DNA of 64,000 nucleotides from Algoriphagus terrigena DSM 22685 (lineage in GTDB: Bacteria > Bacteroidota > Bacteroidia > Cytophagales > Cyclobacteriaceae), in contig NZ_AUBW01000005.1 of the NCBI RefSeq assembly GCF_000429445.1, positions 296,874-360,873 on the forward strand, read 5' to 3'. Of the stretch, positions 1-7,596 are shown one piece after another; within the stretch, counting starts at the first letter, position 1; every line of letters begins with the position of its first letter. A program made the position numbers and the translations under genes. The notes beneath the pieces were generated by a model, which saw only the letters and a program-made list of their open reading frames with translations, did no database searches and was not told where the DNA came from.

Positions 1-608
1 TCACCAAACTCGCCAGTCGCCTTCTCCCGGTCGACCTCTTTGTTGTCAGCTACATTAAATTCGGCTTTGAATTCCTGCATTTCCTCCTCCACCTTCTCCC
101 AAACCTGACTTTTCTCTTCCCAGTCAAAGCCAACACCCCTCGCTTTCTCCTGAATCCGCATCGCCTTGATCACTGCTGGCAAAGACCTTGGCACTCCTCC
201 TAGAACGGACACATTGCCTTTTTCTTTCAGTTTGATCTTTTCCCAGTTTTGGCTGACAGTTTCTGCGTCATTGGCCTCCGTGTCGCCATAGATATGGGGA
301 TGGCGTCGGATCAGTTTCTCGCAGAGGGAATCGATCAGGGTCGTGACATCGAAGTTGCCTTCTTCTGAACCTATCTTGGCATAGAACACAATGTGAAGTA
401 AAATATCGCCGAGTTCTTTTTTTATTTCCTCGGGATTTCCTTCCAAGATCGCATCCGACAGCTCAAAGGTCTCCTCTATGGTTAAGTGCCTGAGGCTCTC
501 TGTGGTCTGTTTTTTGTCCCACGGACACTGCGCGCGAAGCTCGTCCATGATAGTCAACAAGCGATCAAAAGCTGCGAGTTGTTCGGGCCGGGTACTCAAT
601 TTTGACAT
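1..608 (-). CDS. mazG: MazG family NTP pyrophosphohydrolase, 3' end cut by window
   Basis: House-cleaning enzyme that hydrolyses (d)NTPs to NMP and pyrophosphate in the cytosol. About 202 residues are visible from the ATG at 606-608; the C-terminal end lies beyond the left edge (MazG is usually about 260 residues). Seen: the CPWDKKQT block at residues 28-35, then the metal-binding helices E45-E46-xx-E49 and E65-xx-D68, and later a second MazG half with NWEKIK and a Trp/Glu-rich helix. It is divergent from a small membrane protein, and a palindrome carrying two opposed -7 boxes lies between them. Family identity is secure. Confidence 0.95.
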   Translation of the reverse strand, partial: MSKLSTRPEQLAAFDRLLTIMDELRAQCPWDKKQTTESLRHLTIEETFELSDAILEGNPEEIKKELGDILLHIVFYAKIGSEEGNFDVTTLIDSLCEKLIRRHPHIYGDTEANDAETVSQNWEKIKLKEKGNVSVLGGVPRSLPAVIKAMRIQEKARGVGFDWEEKSQVWEKVEEEMQEFKAEFNVADNKEVDREKATGEFG

Positions 609-656
609 GGTCGGGGAAACTAACCTGAAAGTATGGACGTTTTCGAAGTAAAGCTT

Positions 657-674
657 TAAATTTGCGCAAATTTA
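657..674. promoter_or_regulatory. Perfect 18-bp palindrome with two opposed -7 boxes
   Basis: TAAATTTGCGCAAATTTA is a perfect palindrome. Read on either strand its first eight bases are TAAATTTG, an exact match to the Bacteroidota -7 element TAnnTTTG. The plus copy (657-664) faces the gene starting at 681, the minus copy (667-674) faces mazG starting at 608. No clean -33 element was found, so the promoter call is tentative; the palindrome itself is certain. Confidence 0.5.
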
Positions 675-680
675 TCCGTT

Positions 681-911
681 ATGACAACTGTATTCATTAC
701 CGTAGGATTCGTGGCATTATTCTTCATACTAATGTCCGTACGCCTGATATTCCTCAAAAACGGCGAATTCAAAGGCACTTGTGCCTCTCAAAGTCCATAT
801 CTCAATCAGGAAGGAATCACCTGCAGCCTGTGCGGAAAAACAGTAGACTCCACCAGCAACTGCGCCAACCCTGACAATGAGGTTGACAAAGTGATGGCCA
901 AATTCAAGTAA
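681..911 (+). CDS. Small cysteine-containing membrane protein
   Basis: 76 residues. An uncleaved N-terminal membrane segment spans about residues 4-25 and is followed by a short soluble tail with four cysteines: C34, C48, C51 (a CxxC pair) and C61. This spacing suggests a metal- or disulfide-stabilised knuckle outside or under the membrane. The ATG at 681 lies 16 bases after a TAAATTTG -7 box. Such small proteins are common in Bacteroidota and lack an assigned function. It precedes glmM by 57 bases and could be co-transcribed. Confidence 0.8.
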   Translation: MTTVFITVGFVALFFILMSVRLIFLKNGEFKGTCASQSPYLNQEGITCSLCGKTVDSTSNCANPDNEVDKVMAKFK

Positions 912-968
912 CGCTTCCCCTGTTTTATCCGGTTTTTTCAAATCTCAATCCTATTAAATTAATATTTC

Positions 969-2363
969 GTGTCGCTTATAAAGTCTATCTCCGGGATAAG
1001 AGGAACCATCGGTGGCAAAGCCGGTGAAGGTTTAACCCCTATCGATATCGTAAAATTTGCCTCAGCCTACGGGGCTTGGGTTATCGAGAAAACCAACAAC
1101 CCAAAGGTCGTCATTGGCCGGGATGCGAGACTTTCCGGTGAAATGGTGTCCAAACTGGTCTCCGCTACACTTCAGGGCTTGGGGATTCACGTGATTGATC
1201 TTGGACTAAGTACGACTCCAACTGTGGAGCTGGCAGTACCTTTGGAAAATGCCGGTGGAGGAATCATCCTCACAGCAAGCCACAATCCTATCCAATGGAA
1301 TGCGCTAAAGCTCCTCAACTCGGTCGGAGAATTTATATCAGATGCCGAAGGAAAAGCGATCTTGGACAAAGCCGAAAAAGAAGCTTTTACTTTTGCAGAA
1401 GTAAAAAAACTCGGAAAATATACCCAGATCAACGACTACATCGAGCGGCACATCCAGCATGTCTTGGCTCTGGAACTCGTGGATGTCGAGGCAATCAAAG
1501 CCAGGAACTTCAAGGTCGTGGTCGATGCCGTCAACTCTACAGGAGGAATTGCCATCCCGGCTTTGCTTCGCGCGCTTGGAGTGACTGAGATCGAAGAGAT
1601 GTATTGTACTCCGGACGGCATTTTCCCACACAATCCTGAGCCACTGCCCGAAAACCTCCGGGACATCTCCAAAAAACTGGAAAAAGGAAGCTACGATCTT
1701 GGGATCGTGGTAGATCCGGATGTCGACAGACTGGCATTTGTCAATGAAGACGGGTCCATGTTTGGAGAAGAATATACACTGGTCGCAGTGGCCGATTATG
1801 TGCTGTCCAAGACACCGGGCAACACTGTCTCCAACCTCTCCTCCACTCGCGCCCTACGGGACGTGACCGAGAAAAGAGGCGGACAGTACACCGCTGCAGC
1901 AGTCGGCGAAGTAAACGTAGTCAATCAGATGAAGGCAGTAAATGCCGTCATCGGTGGCGAAGGAAACGGTGGCATCATCTACCCAACCTCTCACAACGGC
2001 CGCGATGCCTTGGTGGGAATCGGGTTGTTTCTGACTCATCTGGCAAAATTCGGCAAGTCGATCTCCAAGCTTCGGGCCAGCTATCCCAACTATCATATCT
2101 CAAAAAATAAGATCGAACTGACCCCACAAATCGATGTGGACAAGATCCTGCTGGAGATCAAAACCAAATACCAGAAGCACCCGATAAACGACATCGACGG
2201 TGTGAAGATCGAGTTTGAAAAGGAGTGGGTGCACTTGAGAAAATCCAACACGGAGCCCATTATCCGGATCTATTCTGAGTCAGATTCCGAAGCGACTGCC
2301 GAGCATTTGGCCAAAAAGCTCATCCAAGACATCAAGGAAGTGGTCAGCGCCTCCCTGATTTGA
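969..2363 (+). CDS. glmM: Phosphoglucosamine mutase (GlmM-type alpha-D-phosphohexomutase)
   Basis: Interconverts glucosamine-6-phosphate and glucosamine-1-phosphate for UDP-GlcNAc and peptidoglycan synthesis; the glmS partner is also in this window (25588-27429). 464 residues, the normal length. Seen: phosphoserine loop TASHNP with S104, Mg loop DPDVDR at 249-254, sugar loop GEGNGG near 334, and phosphate loop RKSNTEP near 423. The start is GTG at 969, chosen because SLIKSISGIRGT is the expected N-terminus and no in-frame ATG lies upstream. A phosphomannomutase role cannot be excluded from sequence alone, but the length and loops favour GlmM. Confidence 0.92.
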   Translation: MSLIKSISGIRGTIGGKAGEGLTPIDIVKFASAYGAWVIEKTNNPKVVIGRDARLSGEMVSKLVSATLQGLGIHVIDLGLSTTPTVELAVPLENAGGGIILTASHNPIQWNALKLLNSVGEFISDAEGKAILDKAEKEAFTFAEVKKLGKYTQINDYIERHIQHVLALELVDVEAIKARNFKVVVDAVNSTGGIAIPALLRALGVTEIEEMYCTPDGIFPHNPEPLPENLRDISKKLEKGSYDLGIVVDPDVDRLAFVNEDGSMFGEEYTLVAVADYVLSKTPGNTVSNLSSTRALRDVTEKRGGQYTAAAVGEVNVVNQMKAVNAVIGGEGNGGIIYPTSHNGRDALVGIGLFLTHLAKFGKSISKLRASYPNYHISKNKIELTPQIDVDKILLEIKTKYQKHPINDIDGVKIEFEKEWVHLRKSNTEPIIRIYSESDSEATAEHLAKKLIQDIKEVVSASLI

Positions 2364-2401
2364 TACCATAGACTACAGTACCGAGTACCCTACACCCAAA
2401 T

Positions 2402-3547
2402 ATGATGAACGTTTACTTTGACAATGCCGCCACTACAGCCATGGACGATCGGGTGATCGAAGCCATGCTGCCGTTTATGAAGTCGCATTTCGGCAACCCT
2501 TCCTCCGTGCACAGTCATGGCAGAGAGGTCCGGACTGCTATTGAGAAAGCGAGAAAAAAAGTCGCGGAATTGCTCAATGCGAGCCCATCGGAGATTTTTT
2601 TCACCTCGGGCGGCACAGAAGCTGACAATACCGCTTTGGTCTGCGGGATCGAAAGCCACGGGATTACCCATGCGATCACTTCTCCACTCGAGCACCATGC
2701 AGTCCTCCATACCCTAGAGGTTTTGGAGAAAAAAGGCAAGATCAAGCTCAGCATCCTGGATGTCAACGAACGGGGAGAAATCAGTCTGAGTCAAGTTGAA
2801 GAGCTTCTCAAGGCCAATACAAAAAGCCTGCTCTCCCTGATGCATGCCAACAATGAAATCGGCAACCTGAACGATCTTGATCAACTCGGCAGATTGGCGA
2901 AGGCGTATGATGCCTTTTTCCATTCCGATACGGTGCAGACGATGGGACACTACGTTCATGACGTGAAAGCGCTGCCGGTCGACTCGATCGTAGCGGGCGG
3001 ACATAAATTCCACGGGCCAAAGGGATCGGGATTTCTCTATGTGAGAAAAGACAAAAAGATCCTTCCTTTCATCCACGGCGGAGCGCAGGAGCGCAACATG
3101 CGTGGAGGAACCGAAAATGTGATCGGGATCATCGGAATCGCGAAAGCGCTGGAGCTGGCCTACGAGGATATGGCCGGACATCAAGCCCATATCGAAAAAA
3201 TCAAACGACATTTTATCGACAGACTCGTTCAGGATATTCCGGGAGTGGAATTCAATGGCCTCTCAGGCGATCTTGAAAAAAGCCTGTACACCGTCCTAAA
3301 CGTCAGCCTGCCTCCGTCTCCCACCAATCGCGGCATGCTGTTGTTTAATCTGGATATCGAAGGGATCTCAGCCTCGGGCGGCTCAGCCTGCAGTTCGGGA
3401 GCAACCGTCGGTTCTCATGTGCTCAGAGCTCTGAATCACAATCCTGAGCGGGACTCGGTGAGATTCTCCTTCAGTAGATTTAACACACTCAAAGACGTAG
3501 ACTTTGCCGTCGGCAAACTGAAAGACCTCTACTTGGTAGAAGCATAA
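2402..3547 (+). CDS. Cysteine desulfurase, NifS/IscS-like class V aminotransferase
   Basis: PLP enzyme that takes sulfur from L-cysteine as a persulfide for Fe-S clusters or thiolated tRNA. 381 residues, typical of the family. PLP lysine K202 sits in AGGHKFHGPKG; catalytic cysteine C330 lies in the GGSAC/SSG loop; the upstream TSGGTEADN loop at about 68-76 binds the cofactor phosphate. An ATG at 2402 is followed by a second at 2405. The 38-base gap after glmM suggests possible read-through. No iscU or sufE gene adjoins it, so the sulfur acceptor is unknown. A strong terminator follows. Confidence 0.95.
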   Translation: MMNVYFDNAATTAMDDRVIEAMLPFMKSHFGNPSSVHSHGREVRTAIEKARKKVAELLNASPSEIFFTSGGTEADNTALVCGIESHGITHAITSPLEHHAVLHTLEVLEKKGKIKLSILDVNERGEISLSQVEELLKANTKSLLSLMHANNEIGNLNDLDQLGRLAKAYDAFFHSDTVQTMGHYVHDVKALPVDSIVAGGHKFHGPKGSGFLYVRKDKKILPFIHGGAQERNMRGGTENVIGIIGIAKALELAYEDMAGHQAHIEKIKRHFIDRLVQDIPGVEFNGLSGDLEKSLYTVLNVSLPPSPTNRGMLLFNLDIEGISASGGSACSSGATVGSHVLRALNHNPERDSVRFSFSRFNTLKDVDFAVGKLKDLYLVEA

Positions 3548-3550
3548 AAA

Positions 3551-3585
3551 GAAAAAGGAGCTCCGAGGGCTCCTTTTTCTTTTTA
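3551..3585. terminator. Bidirectional rho-independent terminator
   Basis: A GAAAAAGGAGC arm pairs with GCTCCTTTTTC around a short loop, with A- and T-runs on both sides. It sits between the convergent desulfurase gene and the secreted protein gene at 3598-4341. Confidence 0.85.
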
Positions 3586-3597
3586 CACATCTCCGCG

Positions 3598-4341
3598 CTA
3601 TTTCCCCGGCTTGTAGCCAATCGCATACGGTGTCCAAATCTCGTAAATCGGCGCACCCGTGGAGCTCAATCCGCTATGGTGCCATTCGCCATCGATGACC
3701 TCAAAGTCAAATCCCAGGCTTGCTCCCACACGGCTATTATCCCGCGAGAAGAAGGTAATGTTTTCGGTATATTTTCCATCGACCGCGGTGTATGTGCCTC
3801 CCCCGGTACCGGAAAATTCTTTGGTTTCAGAGTTGAAAGCAATCCATTGGAATCGGCCCCCACTCAGTATCTTGACGGTTCTACGGGCTCCAGGCGTGGA
3901 CCGGGAGATCTCGCCATCCCGCTTTCTACCTGTGATCACCCAGTTTCCTGTCAAATCGTCGGTCGCGTCGGAGATTTTCTCCCAAGTTTCGACCAGCATG
4001 CCGTCATTGGTGTTGGCAGAAAGCGTCAGTTTGCTCCCATTTAGTTCGATCTTGAAAGGGGTCGTCGTTCCCACCTGAAGTGGGTTTAGCGTGAAAAAAT
4101 CCAAGGTCTCTGAGTATTTGCCATCGGCAAATTTAAACGGGCCGCCACCTGCACCGATAAAGGCATTGTCGGCTACATTTTTCACTCCAAACGCAAAGTA
4201 ATCGTCCTGGTAGATTTTGACGTACTCCTGAGCCGTGACGGGGTTTCCATTTTGGCTAACCAATTTCCAGGCACCATTCAGACTTTGGCCGCTGGCCCAG
4301 CCAGCCAAAAAGAGAAGAGGCAATAGCAGATATTTTTTCAT
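3598..4341 (-). CDS. Secreted protein with two tandem lipocalin-like repeats
   Basis: 247 residues with a cleavable signal peptide (about residues 1-18, cleavage near ASGQ). The rest is two homologous halves of about 110 residues, starting near 22 and 131. Each half has a G-x-W start, a central aromatic F-xx-FG or F-xWIAF strand, then GGGxF or GGGTY, DGKYxE and a xFFxxN/DxxxVG strand. This fits a small beta-barrel (lipocalin-like) duplicated head to tail, probably periplasmic. No enzyme motif was seen and the ligand is unknown. It is transcribed alone, with a bidirectional terminator at its 3' end. Confidence 0.75.
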   Translation of the reverse strand: MKKYLLLPLLFLAGWASGQSLNGAWKLVSQNGNPVTAQEYVKIYQDDYFAFGVKNVADNAFIGAGGGPFKFADGKYSETLDFFTLNPLQVGTTTPFKIELNGSKLTLSANTNDGMLVETWEKISDATDDLTGNWVITGRKRDGEISRSTPGARRTVKILSGGRFQWIAFNSETKEFSGTGGGTYTAVDGKYTENITFFSRDNSRVGASLGFDFEVIDGEWHHSGLSSTGAPIYEIWTPYAIGYKPGK

Positions 4342-4432
4342 GGTGTGATCAGGTTTATTGTCTGTTTAGGGAATTTGGGCAGTAATCCCGAAAAAACCAA
4401 AGTTCTCAGACTTAGATGGTTATTTTGCATTT

Positions 4433-4570
4433 CAAATTTGGCCGGAGATGAAATCGAGCAGGAAGAAGAACGTCCGATAAGGAATCATTGTTGATCATGC
4501 GAAGATTCTCCCGATCCGCCGCGGCGGACGGGACAGGCCATGTGGCCATTGAAAAACAAATTATAAGCGC
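4433..4570 (+). repeat. Dispersed start-codon-abutting repeat, copy A, with GC palindrome
   Basis: This intergenic stretch ends at the ATG at 4571. It shares GATGAAATCGAGCA and CATGCGAAGATTC with copy B (10799-10900, minus), and the palindrome block plus the final AAAACAAATTATAA with copy C (20305-20367, minus). The palindrome core CCGCCGCGGCGG, flanked by TCCCG and CGGGA, spans 4509-4533. Copy B lacks the palindrome, as if it were an empty site. Confidence 0.7.
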
Positions 4571-4894
4571 ATGAAAGAATACAGTCTTGGCACCAGCAGG
4601 GAACAAGTCTTCGGGATGTTTCCCGAAAGGTCAATCAAAAAACTCCAGCTGGGTGAGTCACAGCTCGCCGGTGTAAGAATCGGCGAACAGATCTTCGTTT
4701 TCCAGGCTTTTTGCCCCCATCGCGGCGCTCCCCTGGTTCAGGGCAATATCAATGGGCTGGGAGAGATTATCTGTGCGCTTCACGAATACCGCTTCGATTT
4801 GGCTACCGGTGAAGTCCGAGCTGGATCTTGCGGAGATCTCAAAGTTTATCAGACCCGAATCGAATCAGACGGACTGAAAATCGTCATTTCTTAG
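4571..4894 (+). CDS. Rieske [2Fe-2S] ferredoxin-type protein
   Basis: 107 residues, a single Rieske domain without membrane anchor. Cluster ligands are C48-x-H50 (in FCPHRGAP) and C68-xx-H71 (in CALHEYRFD), the standard pattern. It probably acts as a soluble electron carrier in the cytosol; no oxygenase partner is adjacent. The start ATG lies directly after the dispersed repeat copy A, whose end must supply the ribosome-binding region. The 3' end overlaps the convergent csaA gene by 4 bases. The redox partner cannot be told from the sequence. Confidence 0.9.
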   Translation: MKEYSLGTSREQVFGMFPERSIKKLQLGESQLAGVRIGEQIFVFQAFCPHRGAPLVQGNINGLGEIICALHEYRFDLATGEVRAGSCGDLKVYQTRIESDGLKIVIS

Positions 4895-5229
4895 TGGAGT
4901 CTTTGTCCATTGGGCACCTGTCTTTCCACGGTCGCCAATACGATCCCGCCTGATTCGGCAGTAAATCCGGTCAGCAAAACCTCAGACATAAAATCTGCAA
5001 TCTGACGGGGTTTGAGATTGCAAACGCACAGCACCTGCATTCCCTTCAATTCTTCCGGCGTATAATAATCGGTCACTTGAGCCGAAGATTTTTTTATTCC
5101 CAACTCCGCCCCAAGGTCTATCCAAATTTTGTATGCCGGTTTACGGGCGTTTTCAAAAACTTCTGCCTGAATAATCGTCCCAATCCTCACGTCTATTTTG
5201 TTGAATTCTTCGAAATCGATTGTTTGCAT
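4891..5229 (-). CDS. csaA: CsaA-type tRNA-binding-domain chaperone
   Basis: 112 residues, the normal length for CsaA, a dimeric OB-fold protein related to the C-terminal tRNA-binding domain of MetRS and proposed as an export chaperone. Typical blocks are seen: DFxxxDxRxGTI at the N-terminus, [11 protein letters not shown], and the C-terminal VPNGxRLH. The start was placed at the ATG at 5227-5229 (MQTIDFEEF), although the open frame continues upstream to 5283, because the family begins there. It overlaps the convergent Rieske gene by 4 bases. Confidence 0.93.
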   Translation of the reverse strand: MQTIDFEEFNKIDVRIGTIIQAEVFENARKPAYKIWIDLGAELGIKKSSAQVTDYYTPEELKGMQVLCVCNLKPRQIADFMSEVLLTGFTAESGGIVLATVERQVPNGQRLH

Positions 5230-5301
5230 GTGGATTTTTTTTCTAATTTTAGGAACATTACTTGTAAGCGAGTCGAAGATCAACCTATTCTAAACTAAGC
5301 C

Positions 5302-5661
5302 ATGTTGAAATTCTCAGGATTTCATTTCACAAAACCCACCTTGCTCTGCGTAGCTATTTTGGGATTGGCGCTGATTGCCGTAGATGCTTCTGCGCAATCT
5401 GAGACAGAAAAGATGGAAGAGCACAATGTAAAGGTCAACGATCGGGTATTATTGGAGGACAATTCCTCACTTCAGGACAATCACTCTTCTACAGTTATTG
5501 CCGCCAAGCCGGGCACAAGTGTCAAAACCACTCAGGCAGCTGTCAAACGAGACCTGCCGGCAGGAGGTATTTCTGAGAAAGATGTAAAAAAGAACGAATC
5601 CCCGTCTACGCTGTCTTTCAACATCTTCCTGTATATCGTAGACAAATTCAAAGCAGATTAA
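5302..5661 (+). CDS. Hypothetical secreted protein
   Basis: 119 residues with an N-terminal signal peptide (hydrophobic stretch about 13-29, cleavage likely after DASA). The mature part is short, polar and rich in Lys, Asp and Ser, with a final hydrophobic patch (SFNIFLYIVDKF). No domain is recognised. A promoter-like TAATTTTA lies near 5242, inside the divergent csaA leader. A strong terminator follows directly. It is likely a real gene, judging by start, signal peptide and terminator, but the function is unknown. Confidence 0.65.
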   Translation: MLKFSGFHFTKPTLLCVAILGLALIAVDASAQSETEKMEEHNVKVNDRVLLEDNSSLQDNHSSTVIAAKPGTSVKTTQAAVKRDLPAGGISEKDVKKNESPSTLSFNIFLYIVDKFKAD

Positions 5662-5680
5662 ATCCAACCGACAATACACG

Positions 5681-5707
5681 AAAAAGAGGCCAAAAGCCTC
5701 TTTTTTT
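5681..5707. terminator. Bidirectional terminator
   Basis: AAAAAGAGGC pairs with GCCTCTTTTT around a CAAAA-type loop, between the convergent genes 5302-5661 and 5706-6440. Its last bases overlap the stop codon of the HisA-like gene. Confidence 0.8.
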
Positions 5708-6440
5708 ATGCCTCTGCTACAAACTTCTCAAGCTCGTTCAGACTGATTTTCCCTTCGTAGTAGGCTCGGCCAAATACCGCTCCCTTGAGCCCAAGATCCC
5801 GTAGCTTCCTGAAATCATCCACGCCTCTTACTCCCCCTGACGCTGCAACATGGATTGATGGGAATTTTTCCAAAATACCTGCGTAAAGATCAAAGTTAGG
5901 TCCTTCCATCACGCCGTCACGGGTTACATCCGAACATTTGAGATACTTCAATCCTCGCTCGTAGAAGAACTCAATATGATCGAAAAGATCGATCTCGGTT
6001 TTCTTCAACCAACCGCGGGTCTTGATTTTATTGTCTTCCGGGTTTGTATCCGCGGCAAGATTAATTTTCTCCCTTCCATAAGAGAGGATAAACTGAGCAA
6101 AGCGTTCTGGAAAATTAGCTGCCGCCGAGCCGATGGTCACCGTCTTCGCACCGAATTCAAAACACTTGATCACGTCCCCGTCCGTAGAAATCCCTCCCGT
6201 AAAATCAACCTTGAGCTCGGTATAGCCAGCGATGGCCTCCAAGATATGGTAGTTTTTGGGCTCACCGCGACGTGCGCCATCCAAGTCAACTAAGTGAAGT
6301 CTTCTGATTCCTATCCCTTCGAAAGCCTGCGCGATCTCCAGAGGGTTGTTTGAGATCACCTCCTGCGTGGCAAAATCGCCCCTCTTGAGGCGAACACATT
6401 TACCTTCGATAATCCAAATGGAGGGGATAATTTCAAACAT
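5706..6440 (-). CDS. HisA-like TIM barrel with catalytic Asp replaced by Trp
   Basis: 244 residues, full length for the HisA/HisF family and closest to HisA (ProFAR isomerase of histidine synthesis). Family blocks are intact: GKCVRLKRGDF, RRLHLVDLDGA, the phosphate loop VDFTGGIST, ASGGV and GRAYYEG. The N-terminal motif, normally P-A-I/L-D with the catalytic Asp, reads PSIW with Trp at position 9. The second catalytic Asp, in LAADTN, is kept, and the conserved Thr near 170 is Ser (CSDVTRDG). No other his gene is nearby. It may be a paralogue with another substrate or an inactive form; HisA activity should not be assumed. Confidence 0.85.
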   Translation of the reverse strand: MFEIIPSIWIIEGKCVRLKRGDFATQEVISNNPLEIAQAFEGIGIRRLHLVDLDGARRGEPKNYHILEAIAGYTELKVDFTGGISTDGDVIKCFEFGAKTVTIGSAAANFPERFAQFILSYGREKINLAADTNPEDNKIKTRGWLKKTEIDLFDHIEFFYERGLKYLKCSDVTRDGVMEGPNFDLYAGILEKFPSIHVAASGGVRGVDDFRKLRDLGLKGAVFGRAYYEGKISLNELEKFVAEA

Positions 6441-6591
6441 GGGTCTATAATTCGTGACGGGTAAAACTACTATTTCGGGGATTCTTTGCTTAAATATACT
6501 ACGGTCGGGGAGGATAAAAAGGACAGAACTGCCAAAAACTTGACATTTTCAAAAAATCAAATGGGCAGTCTTCTCAAATTCCCGGCCTAAA

Positions 6592-7596
6592 TCACGGAAC
6601 CAAAAGCCCTATTCGTCCACCGCTTCCGCTCGCCCAGATCGCGTCTCGCTCTCCCGAAAACTTCACGGCATGGTATCCTGTGGTTGAAAAATTCTGCCAG
6701 TTTCTCCCACCATCGGTTGAGAAATCTGAGCCAGAAGGGCCAACGGCCACGGTCAGGTTCTTCTCTTTCCAATACGCTATTCCCGAACGATACCCCAGAG
6801 GCATTGCAGCCGGAGATTCAAAAGAACCGGAACTATAAATAACCGCGTGCTTGTCGCGATCATCAAGCTTAGTGTAGTCTCCGCCGACTAAGACCAACCC
6901 AGCATCGGTCTTAGCTATAGCAAAAATCCCTTGAGAAGGCGCTCCTTGCAGCATCGGGGTTTTCGCTTTAGTCCAAGTTTGGCTACCAAACTGATAAAAA
7001 TGAAGGTTAGAAACAGATCCTCCTGTACCGAAAATCAACCCTTTTTTCGTGGCAATCAAGGAAGAGGCACTCGCTGCAAAAGCCGCTTCGCCCACTTCTG
7101 CGTCTGGTAAAGTTGCGAGAGAATTCCATGTAAATCCGCCGTCCTTGGTCTCCAAGATCATCCATTTTCCACCAACAGGATCTCCGATGACGTAGCCGTT
7201 CCTTTTATCGAAAAAACTAACCCCGTCAAAGAATGCCTCAATAGCGTGTTCCTCATGCACTTTCTGCCAAGATTTGCCGCCGTCCGAAGTTCTAAAAATC
7301 ACCGCCGGCTGGCCAGCAGAAGCGACAATGGCAACATTTTCATCAAATGCCTGAATGGAGCGAAAATCAACGGTGTCCAAACCTGCGACGACACCATGCT
7401 CCCAAGTCAATCCACCATCCGTAGTCTTGAGCCACGTCCCGGCACTACCGCTGGCCCAACAGACCTTGGCCGAAACGGGTGAAAGCCCCCTGAGGGAGGC
7501 TTTCACGGGTGTTGTAATCTCTTTCCATTGCGGGTTTTGGGCTTGGGATATAAACGCCCAAGTCATCCCTAAGACCAACAGTGCTATCCGTTTCAT
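6592..7596 (-). CDS. YCF48/BNR-repeat beta-propeller protein, exported
   Basis: 334 residues with a signal peptide (residues 1-19, cleavage after SQA). The chain is built of YCF48-type repeats with DGG-x-(S/T/N)W signatures (TTDGGLTW, TSDGGKSW, TKDGGFTW, STDGGRNW), giving a beta-propeller. Related plant and cyanobacterial proteins help photosystem II assembly, but in Bacteroidota they are generic extracytoplasmic propellers. The start overlaps the stop of the upstream isomerase gene (7593-8507) as ATGA, so it is translationally coupled and the last gene of the sus-like locus. A sialidase-like enzyme is less likely because no catalytic set was seen. Confidence 0.85.
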   Translation of the reverse strand: MKRIALLVLGMTWAFISQAQNPQWKEITTPVKASLRGLSPVSAKVCWASGSAGTWLKTTDGGLTWEHGVVAGLDTVDFRSIQAFDENVAIVASAGQPAVIFRTSDGGKSWQKVHEEHAIEAFFDGVSFFDKRNGYVIGDPVGGKWMILETKDGGFTWNSLATLPDAEVGEAAFAASASSLIATKKGLIFGTGGSVSNLHFYQFGSQTWTKAKTPMLQGAPSQGIFAIAKTDAGLVLVGGDYTKLDDRDKHAVIYSSGSFESPAAMPLGYRSGIAYWKEKNLTVAVGPSGSDFSTDGGRNWQNFSTTGYHAVKFSGERDAIWASGSGGRIGLLVP

